In this document: in pieces, positions 12,001-24,231 of the stretch
Numbering within the stretch: the stretch's first letter is position 1
Layout of the letters: each line of letters opens with the position of its first letter
From: Kalmusia sp. IMI 367209
Taxonomy: Eukaryota; Ascomycota; Dothideomycetes; Pleosporales; Didymosphaeriaceae
Reading direction: 5' to 3'
NCBI GenBank assembly: GCA_027946365.1
Contig: JAPEUQ010000013.1
Span: 310,001 to 374,000, forward strand
Length of the DNA stretch: 64,000 nt
Translations under genes and position numbers: made by a program
The notes under the pieces: model-generated
What the model was told of the DNA's origin: nothing
The model's database searches: none
The model's input: the letters and a program-made list of their open reading frames with translations, nothing else

Positions 12001-13313
12001 GGACTGACATACGTTCATCAGGTGACCCCTGGTGCTGGACCGACCAGCCCCGCCCATGGAACGAACAGGTGGGTCCTTCTCGCCTTTTCCCTTCTGACAA
12101 CATCAATCAAATCCCTTTTCGTTCAATTCCTTACTGTGCCAATCCTACAGTCAATACATTGCGTTAGTCTATTCCTACATCCTAACCTCCCAACCTTCCC
12201 TAGCATTTTCCAAAGACCCCGCATCAACACCATGACTCACCTTTGATCGTCTTTCCCCACTTCCAAACGACTCACCCTCGCTGCCCGAACACACGATTGG
12301 GTTCCAAAAAGACGGGATGAGGCTCCGTCGCTGCCCAGCGGGATCCACCCTCGTGCGTTATGTGCGCTGCATTCAGCCCAACGTGGATCCACTCCGGCGC
12401 CTATTTCGGGCACTGCACCATCCTTCCAACCTCAACACCACTTTCTGGCGCGCCACTACGCCATAGCACCAGACATTGAACCGCATCTTCTACGTCTCCC
12501 AGACTTGGATTGGATGTTGGTTGTGTGATGTGCGCCCAGGGGCTGGGCTGATTTTCAGTGAGTACCATGCGGACTCGAGATGTGAGCGCATGCGCGGCCG
12601 GGATTGCTAAGCCGGACTTGCGAAAACGTGGCAACAGTTTGAGATTAACGATGCACATGTTTGAGATGCGGCTGCGTAAACGTGGGCACGCGGCCTGGGG
12701 GTTGGGATGCAGGGTATTTTTCGAGTTCCGAATTTTTGGGTCTTTCTGTAGGTGGGCTTGGCGGTGTGGTAATGACTAACCGTGGACTAGCAACTGAGCA
12801 TATCGAGCAGGATGCTGAGGTGCTTGTCCTGAGTGGGGGACAAGCTGGAGGGGTGCTGGGGTGCGGTGTGGGTACGTGTAAGTCGACGTTAGCTACTTCT
12901 AGATATCTTATTCTAAGATCAGACGTGCTGACGCGTTGGCTCTAGTTAGACCTCTTTAAATCAGAAGATCGTGTGCTTCATATCGATTCATGGAGTCAAA
13001 ATATACAGCATTTTCCAAATTGTCTGAGGATATTTTAAAGCATTTCGTTCTATGAAGTCCCTCTGCTCAGCACTAGGACGATAATTGAAGTACATATCAT
13101 GAGCTGAGTTACTCCAGGATACTCAATACATGAATGATACTCTCCTCGATATTGCCCACTGACTGTACCCCTATAGGGTTCTCCGCCATGATCCAATCCA
13201 TAGAGAGTTCTACGCGATACAACCGTTCTGGGATCTCATTCGGAGCCAACAGTAATACATTAAAAGTAGGGTATAGAAGCGCTAAATCACTTGAAGAGAA
13301 ATAAACCACCGCA
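9028..13313. other. 4.3 kb without a supportable gene
   Basis: The left part is the promoter and 5' leader of the minus-strand gene ending at 9027, with polypurine runs at 9240-9340. From 9474 to 10450 GC is high and open frames occur on both strands because stop codons are rare; their translations are Arg/Ala/Gln repeats (CTG-rich tract near 9660-9705) without domain character. From about 10450 to 13300 composition is more balanced, but only short frames are present. I looked for spliced genes and found no chain of exons that holds frame. A non-coding RNA or fast-evolving small protein cannot be excluded. Confidence 0.5.
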
Positions 13314-14485
13314 TTACTGAAGCTCGTGCCGCTCGTGTTTTACAGGCTGGCCTGCAGGAAACCCTGCCCCCATCTCCGGCGGCTCCGAAGGTGCCTCGAA
13401 CACTGGCTCAGCCGTATGCGCATATTTGACCATGCCCGCTTCATCGTAACCTGGCGGTGGTGCAGCATGTGCCGCTCTTCTTCGCCTGAACAAAAAGAAT
13501 CCAAACGCCAGTCCGAGCAGAACCGCAAGAGGGATGCTGACGCCAATTCCTATTTTCGCGCCATTCGATAGACCTCCTGAGTCTGACGTGGACTGCGCAG
13601 CTGTGTTTGTGGGAGTTGGCGTTCCGACTGAGGAACCCGTCGTATGCCCTGCCGTAGCCGCCGTGGCGGATGCCGATGCTGATGTTGATGTGCTTTCTTT
13701 CGTCGCTGCTTCCAGTACAGATACATCTGTACTTTGCCACATGACTACCACGCCGTTCGCAAACGCCCACGATGGGCTCGGATATGTACCTACGATCCCC
13801 ATGGTCAGCCAACAGTGCCCTCATATGAACATATTTGGAGAGAGAAACTTACTCGTCGACACCTTTCCTTGCTGCAAGTTCCCTCCGAGGTCCGTCGTGG
13901 GGAAGACGTAGGGCACGACTTGGTCGCGCGTGATGGCGGACGTACATACGTGGCCGCCGAATGAATACTCGAAACCGCTGGGATCCTGTCAGGCTCGGAT
14001 TCCTTGCGCATTTAGAGGGCACTACTTACGAAGGACAGCATAGTTGTGCCGTGGTGTCACTCCCCAGCGCCATGGTCGACTCCTCATTCGTCCCGTCAAC
14101 GAAAGACGTGAACTTGGTCACTGCGGCCCATCCGCCTGGGCAAATTGCTGGACTGTCTGTATACCTTCTTGTCAGCTCTCTTTCATTCAAATAATTTTCC
14201 CTTCTGTTCGCAACAAGTGTTCTTGGAGCACTTACAGTAATATAAATCCCATGCTGGCGAGCTAACAAAGTCTTTGTAGTCTTTCGTCCCCCTCGGATAA
14301 CACGCGGTATCTAATATGCCTTGTGCGCCCCAACCATAGTACATATTGATGTCGAGAGAAAGCGTTTTCGAACATGATTCCGCAGGCTCGTAGTACTTCG
14401 TTATGGGTCCTCTGTTCAATTTTGCAATCGAGGCGGCTGCCGTAATGAGCGGGACCGAAGACGAAGTTGCGCTTCCTTCTGCCAT
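13314..14485 (-). CDS. Single-pass membrane protein with Cys-containing ectodomain and Ser/Thr stalk
   Basis: Four exons, complement(13314..13789, 13853..13977, 14030..14156, 14236..14485), give 325 aa. Introns have GTAAGT donors and acceptors CAG, CAG and TAG, and frame is kept through all junctions. The ectodomain (about residues 1-195) carries scattered cysteines (ESCSKT, TACYPRG, PAICPGGW, LCCPSSGFEYS, HVCTSAI). It is followed by a Ser/Thr/Ala-rich stalk likely to be O-mannosylated. One transmembrane helix lies at about 247-268 (IGIGVSIPLAVLLGLAF), followed by an RRRR stop-transfer signal and a Pro-rich cytosolic tail. The layout resembles cell-surface sensors such as Wsc/Mid2 proteins, but I see no WSC domain, so that is analogy only. 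No clear signal peptide precedes the ectodomain, so a first exon may be missing. Confidence 0.75.
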
Positions 14486-15583
14486 GTCGGAATAAGTAAC
14501 ACGGATCCGATTCCTAAGGATGGAGAAACGACAAGGCTATGTCAAGTCCACACCTGAGTTTCCTGGTTTGGAAAACTGAAGGAAGAAAGAGAGGTCAGTT
14601 CAACGCGTCGACCGGAATTCGAGAAAAAAAAAACAAAGAGGCCCTTGGAGAGAAGAGGTCCGACGGGTGGACTATTGGGGAGCACAGAGCATAGGGGGGC
14701 TGTGCTTACGTACAGGGGGCCAAAAAACCGCTGGGCGCAGGGCGTAACGGGGCGTAAATCCGCTGAGCTAAACCAACACGCTTGTGCGGGCGGTTACAAC
14801 GCTGCGACAAAACACTTGCTACCTCATCTCGTAGAATTTCGCTCCGCTTACCTGCCGTGTATGAAGGGTCGTCTTCACCGTCGGAACACCGAGCGCGTGA
14901 ACGCAAGACGGACTCCCACCGTAGAGCTTGTACTCAGATTTCTGTAAGATTCGCATGTGGGTCGAGATGAATGTATGGATTTACGCCCTATCACATTGAG
15001 CAGCCGTTGGTGCTTGCGCCTCAGCCTAACATGTATCATGAAAAGCCTCCCGCGCCTAGCCATCGTGACTTTCCCCTAAAGCGCATGATTCATATTCTCG
15101 CTTAGCAACCTCGCAAGCTATGCTGTCCGAGCTGAGTCGCTCCAAGGCTTAACAGTGGAGCGTTTCAGCCCCATCCCGTTCGGCAATGTCCCAGCAGTGG
15201 CCAATTGCGGTTGGTAGCAGACGCTCGGTCTCGGTCCAAATGCTACAATCTAAAAGAAAAGGAATTCGCTGCGCTAGTACATTTGGGGATACCCATCGTA
15301 GGGCTGATATGGTGGGGGAACGTCTGGTGAAATTGAGCGTTCGGAGCTGGTATATAGGAACGAGTAGGAGTGCAAAGATGGAGAGTGAGTAGGCGGAAAT
15401 GAACTACTAAGACACCCGCAGCGCGTAATCAGACATCCAAAACGAAGCACGGACGATGGGTACATGTCTGGCTTACCATCTTATCATGCTACCTCAGAAG
15501 CCTATATAAATCAGTGGAAATATATTTTTCCACGTCCGCGCCCGTCCGTAGCGATGCTGATGAGTAACATACCAAAGCCCATC
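14486..15583. other. Intergenic, nothing recognised
   Basis: This stretch holds short unrelated frames only. The left 150 nt would be the 5' region of the membrane-protein gene and include a poly-A run at about 14625-14636 of the plus strand. Confidence 0.5.
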
Positions 15584-16453
15584 CTATTCACGACTACCTA
15601 CACCATCCTGCCTCAGCCACCCCTCACCAATCTTCACCATACCTATCTTGGCAAATCTCACCATTTCTCCCGCGATGCCGCTGTGTATCTCACCACTACG
15701 CACCGCCTCCTTGGCATGCTCACAATTCTTCAGTGACTCCTCTTCCTTACCTATATCGCCCGCGCGAGCAGCCTCTTCAGCCCCCTGCTTCCTTCCGCGC
15801 GGCGGATAGTTCTGAACGCCATCTTTGAAGAATTCCTTGATTGGTGTGGCATTCAACCTGTTAAGCTTTTGTTGAAACTCTACGCGTTTGGTGTCAAGTC
15901 TGTAGACAAAGCTTGATCCAAGTTAACAGCTCCCAGCATCCACTCCCATTAGCGCATTAGGATAAGAGCCATCATGCCACTACGCCCTGCCCGGCACCTT
16001 GTCCTTTTCGTTGTACAGCGACTTGCGACCTTGTTCCGCTAGTGATTTCAGCAACCTTTTGTCTGCAATGCGGTATATAGTCGTGGCTCGTGCGGAGTCG
16101 GTCGCCGGCGTGAGCTTCAACAGAAGATCTGTAAAATTCTTAGTCAGCTCGTTTATTTGTTCCACAAAGATCTGTATAATTTGTACACGGAAGAGTTGTC
16201 GATGCTCTCCTTTTTCCAGGAGTGCTGGTGCTGGAGAAGATCAAGCTGGTGTTGCACATGGGTATGCGAGGCGAGACTCATGTGTGGACCAGGAGTGTCT
16301 CTACCACACGGTTAATTAGGCATGGTCTTTGGTCTAGAGTGTACGCTCGACCAATAAAGCAATACAAGCATTTAGAGTATCGCGCAATAGGGCATACTTA
16401 GAAGCCGCCTGCTTCTTCTTCTGGTGCTTTTGTTCACCCGGCGCGCGGAACAT
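15584..16453 (-). CDS. Unrecognised 223-aa protein, three exons
   Basis: The model is complement(15584..15899, 15984..16230, 16345..16453). The start ATG (16453) has an in-frame TGA just upstream. Intron 1 (16344-16231) runs from GTACAC to CCAG, and a second CAG six nt on keeps the same frame. Intron 2 (15983-15900) runs from GTAGTG to CTACAG. Joining the three pieces keeps frame to the stop at 15584, which random sequence would rarely do. The protein starts MFRAPGEQKHQKKKQAASKY and is helical and charged, with amphipathic stretches (FVEQINELTKNFTDLLLKL; DTKRVEFQQKLNRLN) that suggest coiled coils, then an Ala/Glu/Lys-rich tail. I do not recognise a family. It could be a lineage-specific protein or a decayed fragment of a larger gene. 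Confidence 0.5.
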
Positions 16454-16746
16454 ATCAAGTCAATCGGTCATGTAGCTCATCGTTGGTAATGTTGCCTCGG
16501 GTTAATCTGCCGGGAGGTTGAGAGTGCGAGGTACATGTGTTAAGCGGTTAGAGGGGGCGTTGTATACAAGGCTACATTGGTTTTAGTCAGTGAGAGACAG
16601 TCCGATGACATATCCAGAGAGAATATATTATAGATTCGACCAAATTTTCATAATCTAGGAAGACGTAGTGAATCATTGACTTTTCATCTGCTTCCCTCTG
16701 TCTAATCTCACCTTGGCTGAAAACGCTCAGATTCTTCGCTATCTCT

Positions 16747-17893
16747 TCAAGACCTATCTTTCATCTCGCGGAGGGTCTTCATAACTTCGACTGGTTCCGT
16801 CTGGCCAACTAATTGTTGAATGTTGGGATCGCTGACGCGCATGAAGACATTATGTTGCTATACGATGTTAGCGAGCCTTCCATCTGAGGCCCAGTATCAG
16901 AAAAACTGCACTGACCTTCTCATCGCCGATGGTGAATTTGCCCTGGGTCTCTTTGTTCGCTTGGGAGAACTCATCAAGCTTCTGAATGGCATCGTTGTCC
17001 AGCACCTTCTTAGCGAAACGCACGTTGCCCTTAGTGTACTCGTGTCCTGGGTAGACCTTGGTGTCATCAGGAAGCGACGCAAGGACCTCGTTTAGAGCTT
17101 TGTGCATTTCGGTTGCGTTACCCTCAAAGAAGCGGCCGCAACCACCAATGAAGAGCGTGTCGCCCGTGAAGACGGCGCGATCTGAGCCATCCTCGAAATA
17201 AAAGCAGATGCTGTCCTGAGTGTGACATGGTGTATGCAGGGCAGTCACCTTGATGCTCTCGCCAATGGTGAATTGGGACTTATGGGATGGTGTGGTGGTA
17301 ACCTGTTGGCAATCTTTGCCGCCGATAATAGGAAGTTTGAAATGTTTGAGCTGCTATTGTGAGTTCTACTTCTCAAGCATTTATAGCTGACTTACGATAT
17401 CGGGGTTGCCTCCAGCATGATCATGGTGGCTAGTAGATAGATATCAGTGAGCGGGGTAGAAGGATATGCAGTGATACGTACTGGTGAGTGTTTATTATCT
17501 TTGAGAGCTTAATTGCACCGCTTTCGGTCCTCTCTTTGAGGGTAGGAAGAACCCTTGGAGAGTTAGTTTATAGTGACCTGATTTGTATGACATAGAACGT
17601 ACTCGGGTGGATTTGCAGGGTCAATGATGACGGATTCCTTGGACTTATCATCCGTGACGAGGTAGGCATAGTTATTGCCCGTTCCCTTCCCTATTTGTAA
17701 GATTAGCTCTGTGGCATATTTCCATCAGGGTGCTCATACACATTGGAATCGACTGGATATGCATGGCGCGGGCGGCTGGCTGCATGACGTTAGTCTCCAC
17801 CTATATCATTGTGAACGCGCGACTTACTCGTACAATTGATCGAGAAGAGAACCTGAGAGTAGATTGCTTGACGGTATAGGCTAGTAAGCTCAT
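16747..17893 (-). CDS. GLO2: Hydroxyacylglutathione hydrolase (glyoxalase II)
   Basis: Glyoxalase II hydrolyses S-D-lactoylglutathione to D-lactate and glutathione, the second step of methylglyoxal detoxification. Seven exons: complement(16747..16857, 16916..17350, 17396..17429, 17482..17553, 17603..17690, 17740..17779, 17828..17893), giving 281 aa. The metallo-beta-lactamase metal motif THHHHDHAGG is at residues 87-96 (H88, H90, D92, H93). Other hallmarks are TPCHTQDS, FTGDTLFIGGCGRFFEG, YPGHEYTKGN and the C-terminal EKQHNVFMRV. The first exon encodes a Ser/Arg-rich leader (RFSSRSIVRPAARA) typical of a mitochondrial presequence. An internal ATG (17764) starts the 254-aa cytosolic form MHIQSIPMW. 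Two products from one gene are known for GLO2 in other eukaryotes; here that is inference. The intron 17602-17554 uses an AAG acceptor. Confidence 0.93.
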
Positions 17894-18436
17894 AAGGAAA
17901 CAGCTGAGAAGTATCCGTGGTGGAGCAAAAGGCATCGAGTAATTTGTAACCAACACCGGGATGACGTTCGGTCCGCGGCCTATTGGTTATCGATAACATC
18001 ACGTGCGCCCCATCTCGGCCTTTGCTTTAACTCCGATACTTTCTCTAGTATACACCATAGCTCACAATCCATCGTCTTGGATTCAAAATATCTGAGTTTG
18101 AGATTATTTTCACAGTCCGTGATATAGATACGCGTCTCTCATGTTCAAATTTGGCCCATCAGACGTAGAGAAACGAACGATATGGGGTAGACTTTTCACC
18201 CATCAATGAGTCCTCAAACCTGTATCTTGCTACTGGTGCTTGGTGTCTGTCGCAGTGTAATAAACTAATAGTACGCAAGCATTGTCTTCATCTTAAGGCT
18301 CACATGATACGTCAGCATCAGAAATACTCAAGTCAGAACACAAAAAATGATATATAGAGTCCTGAATCCACGACCTCATGATCACTATTTTCCTACGCTA
18401 ACACCGATATAAATGCACGCAGATGTAAAAAAGTGT
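17894..18436. other. Intergenic between GLO2 and RRP5
   Basis: This is the promoter of GLO2 and the 3' region of RRP5, both on the minus strand. The stretch is AT-rich. No gene is seen. Confidence 0.5.
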
Positions 18437-21400
18437 TTACTCGCCACCTTTCTCCTCCTCCTTTCTCTCATTCCATTCCACCTCAGCTGCGTTCACCCTC
18501 TTTGTCCCCTCTCCGCTACCAACACCCGCCTCCCACTCCCTCCACCTCTTGAATACTGCCTCCGCTCTCTTCTTCTTCATCCCCGCCTTACTCATCCTCT
18601 CAAATAGCGCCCTCACATTCTCCTCACTACCATGACTCCTCTCTAGATCAACGTAGACGTCCCAAACATCCCACTTCTTTGGCCATGTGGTGACCAAGCC
18701 TTCAAAAATAGTGCGACCACGTTCGGGGTCACCCGATTTGAATTCGAGAGCAGCGAACTTTTGCGTAAGGTAGCGGTGTTGAGAGGACGGGACAGATTGA
18801 GTTGCACGCGCAAGAGTGCTCGTGCACGTTGGGGAGGAGGGGGCGAGGTGGTGAGGAGGAACGTAGCGTATGAGAGCCAGAGGGTTGGGTCGGGGGTGAA
18901 GGATTTGTTCTTCGCCATCGATTGGTAGAGATTGTCTGCTTTCTGTATACTGGTCAGCGTATGTTCATTGCTAATGACATGCTATGAAACTCACATCAAG
19001 CTTGCCGGACGAGATGTAGATTTTGATCATGCGCTCGTGCACTTCGCGTGAGTCGTTATTCTGGCAAGCCTCCTTGAACGTTTCGTCAATGAGATCATCA
19101 CTGCCAAAGTCATTCTCGAGGTGCAAGAGCGCGGTCCAGACATCTAATCTCTCCTTTTCCTCACGAAGGTTTATGGTGGCCAGGGCGCGGCGAGCAATTT
19201 GCCTTGCCTTTTCAATCTCGTTAAGCTCGCGCTGGAAAACCATGTAGCGCACCCAGAGCTCAGCACTGTTGGGCTGTCCAAGGAGCAGCCGCTCATAGTC
19301 GGCTACGGATTGGGGCCCGAAAGCGTCGAGATCGCCGGTTCGATCCTCCTTAATAGTAGCTTTCTTGTGTTTCTTCTTTTTCTTTGCTCCATCGTCCGAA
19401 TCGTCATCGGAAGCAGCTTTCACTTCGTCAACATCAAGCGTAGCGCCAGTCCAATCAAAGCCAGAAGTGCTCAAGCCTGCAACTGGCTTTGCTGCGATGT
19501 CTTCGTCTTCCTCAGTAGTCTCTGCATCGTCATTGGCATCGGATTCTTCGTCTGCATCAGCGCTTTTCACACTTCGCGTATCATCGGCCTCCTCCTCATC
19601 GGACTCAGCTGCTTCTTCATCAGCCATCTCAAGGTCGCCAACAGATATATCCGATGCATCCTCCATTTCTTCGTCTTCATCCTCCTGCTTGCCCCCAACG
19701 TCCGAGTACTTCAGACTAAACCCAATTCTTCTCTTCTCCACGTTGACTTGTATCACCTTAGCTTTGACAGCATCTCCCTCTTTATACATCTCTTTGACCT
19801 TGTCCCTTGGAACAGCTTTATCGGCCATGTTGGATACATGGCACAACCCACTGACATTTTGTGAGTTATCAACAACAAGATGCACGCCGTATTCTGCAAC
19901 ATGCCGGACAGTGGCAGTGACTATCTGGCCATGCTTCACGTCCTGGAAATTGAGGCGTGCGACATAATCACCTTCAATGACCGATTTTTTCAAGCTCATT
20001 AAAGGATTCCTCTGCTGATCGTCGTTTGAGGTGATTTTTCCTCTTACTAATTGGTCCACCTCAAATTGAGATCGCCAGTCTTTGTTGTACTTATCACTGA
20101 GATGTGATTGTGAGACCATGGCGTCAACATTTGTACCCAAACGAACGTAAATAGCTTTTTCAGCAACCCTTTTAACGAAACCTCGAACAACTTGGCCGAC
20201 CTTGAGATCTTTTCTATCCGTAATCTCCGGATCTGCGACAGGCAGAGAAGAGCTAAGTACTTTAGATGGCCGAGCAGAAAGACTGATCTTCTTGTTTGGA
20301 GGATCGACGTGGGTAACGCATACTCGAATATGTTCCCCAACTTTGAATTCGGACGGTTTCGCTTTCTCGAAATCGTCAGCTAGGTGCTCTAGGAAAATAG
20401 GGCCAGCTATATTCTCATTGATTTGGACAACGATGTGTGAGTCGTGAAGTTTCGTCACCCGAGCAGGTAATATTAACCCGGCCTTCAAGTCTTTCATGGT
20501 GAGCAGCTTTGCAGACGGAGTGGATGTAGCAGTAAGTTCTAATCGGTTCTTGTCGTGGTCAATATCTTTCACGTGCACTCGGAGAGCAGAGCCAACAGGA
20601 AAGTTCTCTTCCACATTGCTTAGAAGCGTGAGATCATCCGTCAGATCATAGAAATCAATGCGACCACGCACAGTAGCGCTAATATTGACCCAGATGAAAC
20701 GATCGCCGATGTTATTCACAAATGCGACAAAAGAGTCTCCTTGCTTGATTTTGTCAAACGTCAGAAGATGTGCCTCATTATCGATGTCATCTTTCAATGT
20801 AAGCTCGTAGATACTGTTCTTGCCTTGACGATGACTTATTGGAAGGAATCGATAATTCTTAGCGTCGTGCATGCCGATAGTTCTAGCCTGCAGCACGTCA
20901 CCTGTCTGGAATTGTCGGTGCGGGTGCTTTTTATCGACAATGTCATCCCAGCTTTTGAATAACTCTGAAATGTGTATACGACCATCGACGTTGTCGGCGA
21001 TTCTGACGTTGAGCTGGGTAGGCTTGGGTGAGCGGACACGCACAGCGAGTTTGGTGCCAAATCCGATATCTGCGGTAGACTTGATGTTCTCATCGACCGG
21101 ATTGATAGCGACTTGGGCTGTCGTAGTCAATTGTTTTTTAGGTTCGTCGGATTCTGGCTTGAGGGAGAGCCAGAATAATCGTTTGCTGATGTCTACTTTG
21201 ATGACCCGGGCTGTAATGGACTGGTCCTTCCGCAATCCGAAATTTTGCGTCAGAAGCATATCGTCTAAGAGCTGTGACTTGAAAATAGCGCCGCTAACAC
21301 CAGCTCCAAACTCTACAAACACCTTATCGGGGAGGATCGCACGGACAAAACCATGCACGGTCGAACCATGTTTGACGTCCTCGATTTTAGTTATGAGTGA

Positions 21401-23904
21401 CCCTGTCTGTGCGTCTTTTCGGAGACTTGGCTTGTTTGAAAGTGTAACAGTCCTCGATTTGCGATGTTTGTCGAGCACGATCAAGTCTTCAAGTGGCCCC
21501 CCAACACGAACTCGGGTCATAGTTGAGTGATCCTTTTTCTCAGATCCATCTGTGAGTTGACCGATTCTGAGGACGCCTTTGACACCGTGTTTCAAGTCAA
21601 CAATGGCGGAATCAGCACCCTTTTCAAGCACAGTACCCTTGACAATATGTCCGGGTGTAAGCGCTTGGAAGGTAGTTTCCTTGTCTGCATCGACCGCCGC
21701 AGGGTCTTTGCAAGACACGATGATTCGTCCTTCGCTTGGATTGAGAGAGATGATACGAACATTGACCACTTGTCCCCTAGTGAAATGACGCGTAGCATCT
21801 TCAATGTAGGCTTCGCTCATCTCGGCGACGGGAAGCCAAGCTCTCAGATTGCCGTAAAAGTGGACCAGAGCTCCAGCAGGTTTGACGTTGACAAGTGTCC
21901 CGGGTCCAGTAGCACCCACAGAGACTTGAGAGTAATCTGACCACGGCTCCACTTCAGAGTTAACCAGAGACTTTTTCAGCGTAAGCCGCACTTTGTGTTG
22001 TTGAACGTCCACGTACAACACTCTAGCTGTGACCGATGCGTTTTCGCGAAATTTTCGCTCGGGATGTTGTAGGTGTGTGTCAGCTAGGTGTATCTCTGAG
22101 ACTGCGGCATTGATGCCTTCTGACAAGTGAACAAGCAGTGCAGTGGACCCATCTTTATCTGCGAACAATTTCTGGACTTTACCCTTGACCACTTGTCCAA
22201 CCTTAACCTCTTCGATGCGGAGGAAGGGCTGTGCGAGAATTTTCGCTTCGAGGGAAAGTCGATATAAGCCATCAAAGGCGTTGAAGCCAAGTATGCGAGC
22301 CTTGTGCGTAGATGCCAGCTGGAAGGGACCTGAACTCTCCGAGGGTGTGTCGACTCTCTCGTCCGCAAGCCTGTTCAAGGGTGCGAATCCCACAATATCC
22401 CGCAGACCGACATTTAGGAAAACACCCAGCATAGGTTCTACTTTTGTCACCTTTGCATCCTCAACAATTGAGGACAGTGGCACGATGTCAAGTGGGCTTC
22501 GCTTCTCTTTCGGTTTTCCGGACATGCGGGTAGAAAAGGTCAGGATATGGTCCAAAAGTGATACTCCGACTCTTTTGACATCAGACTCCTCGCCTGTGAA
22601 TATTATCCTCGCATTTACCTTCATACCAGCATTGTATTTCTCGGTCAGGTCCGTTGCCTTTTCGGCGGCGCCAGAGTGTATGATGTCTGCAGTTGCATCG
22701 ATGAGTCCAAGCAGTTTGCCAACGATCGTGTTTGGAGTCAGATCAGTTATGAGGAGCTCGACAGCGGTTCCAGGAAGAAAGACGTCAATGGTAGGGGCTT
22801 CCGTCAACATGTGTCCCTTCTTCAAATTTCCTGCCTTTTGTTGATCCGCAAGAAGCTTCACTATTCTCCCGTCGGCATTTACGCCAGAGACTAGACACAG
22901 AAACACGGCGCCTTCTTGCACTTTGGCATGATCAATGAGCGCGCCCAGCTCGTTCTTGCCCAGGAATCCTCTCAGCTTCTGCTCCTCCAAACCCAGATCC
23001 ATGACCAAGCCGTGGTCTTCGTTGCTTATCACAGATGCTTGAAGCATACTGTTAGCCACCAGGCTCGACTTTGAAATGCCTCTGTTGACAAGGCTAGGGT
23101 GGATTGATAGTTCAAGCTTGCGCTTCCCTACAAACTCGCCAGGAGCAGAATCTTCGGAAGTCGATGTGACGGTGGCTCGGAGGTATTGTCCAACCGAGAA
23201 CATGTTTCTTAGATCTACATCCTCAAGATCATCATCGTCTTCATCCACTTCTTCTAGCTCTTCGTTCTCCCTGAGCAATTTTTCTATCCTCTCATTGAGC
23301 TTGTCTGAAACCGCTGTGACGGGGACATATCCGACGAGGCCGTTGGGTAGGGCAAGGGCGATGTCTTGCGCGGTGACGTCGATGATCTGTCCTAGAATAA
23401 TGGTGCCAATGGCCAGGTTCTGTTCATGTTAGCAACAACAGCGTGACTGGCCACAAAACGCACCTTGAAAGTCAAGCTCTCCGCCTTTACTTTCTGTACT
23501 TCACCCTCTTCGGCATGGACCGTCTTGCTCTTCTTGGATTTGCGCTTCTTTGTTGTCTTTGGCGCATCCTCCTCGCTCATGTCAGAGCCCCCTTCACTCA
23601 GCCCGGCGTCGCCGCCGCGCTTCTTCAGTCCTGCCTGCTCGAAAAGAACGTCTTGGTTTGCCTTGATCTGAATTTGCTTGTGCTCCAGAGGCGTCAAGAC
23701 ACTGGCTCCGCCTCGGGGGAATGACTTCTCCTCATCCTTGAAAACACTCCTCTGCATCGAGCTCTCAGGCTTTGCTTTGGCGGGCGACGGGTGCTCTGCG
23801 GCGTCGGATTTGCGCTGGCGCTTTGCAGATCGGTCTCGCGGGGTGTCCTTTTCCTTCTTCGCGGGCGCAGACCCTTGGTCTGCTTTCCGTTTTACTGCGC
23901 CCAT
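18437..23904 (-). CDS. RRP5: rRNA biogenesis protein RRP5 (S1 repeats plus HAT/TPR), frameshift in last exon
   Basis: RRP5 is a nucleolar U3/SSU processome factor needed for 18S and 5.8S/25S pre-rRNA cleavage. Exons are complement(18437..18942, 18995..23419, 23464..23904). The N-terminus is Lys-rich and carries the family hallmark SFPRGGASVLTPLEHKQ. It is followed by about a dozen S1 RNA-binding domains across residues 150-1350 (for example HGQIVTATVRHVAEYGVHLV), an acidic linker, then HAT/TPR repeats starting near LLGQPNSAELWVRYMVFQRE. The reading frame breaks near 18810. Upstream of it the protein reads QRARALL; downstream, one frame over, it reads ATQSVPSSQHRYLTQKFAAL and continues to the stop at 18437. 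Adding one base makes the exon 507 nt and the protein about 1790 aa, normal for the family. Intron donors and acceptors are GTGCGT/CAG and GTGAGT/CAG. Confidence 0.95.
18805..18815 (-). other. RRP5: Site of one-base frameshift in RRP5
   Basis: The minus strand reads CTCTTGCGCGTGCAACT. The two conserved frames meet if one G is present before CGCGTG, which would encode L-L-A-R-A-T. The exon length (506) is one short of a multiple of three. No GT-AG pair can bridge the site. It may be an assembly or read error, or a real mutation truncating about 120 C-terminal residues of an essential protein; the former is more likely. Confidence 0.85.
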
Positions 23905-24231
23905 TGTGGGTGGTCGCTACAGTTTGTGTCGTCCCAAATTTTCTGGGAGCTCTGCGCAGTACAAAGTTCCTCTGAGAAATTTAGCGGGGCGGCAGATGGA
24001 GATTTTCCGAGCACCGACCACGGCCTACCGCGCCCGCGCCCACAGCCACTTAACGCGCCAGTCGCGACCGGACGCGTGCCTGCCGGGCCGTGCGCAGAGT
24101 CCAACCTCTCCTCCCCTCGACGTGGTATATTCGTCCCGTCTCCGCCACTCTCTACAGAACAGTCTTTATCCCACCATTCGGTTTCGTCCTTGGGCCAATT
24201 GCTCGTGTAATTTATATGTACTAGTCAAAAC
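23905..24231. promoter_or_regulatory. Divergent promoter region RRP5 / CDT2
   Basis: The 327 bp between the two start codons must hold both promoters. It is GC-rich on the RRP5 side and more AT-rich near CDT2. No TATA box stands out. Confidence 0.6.

Noticed and set aside
13109..13309. 67-codon minus-strand frame after the membrane-protein gene
   Set aside because: No ATG at its start and no splice link to neighbours; too short to support.
22143..22844. 233-aa plus-strand frame, also 19199-19864 and 20871-21530
   Set aside because: Antisense to conserved S1 domains of RRP5; Ser-rich shadow composition.
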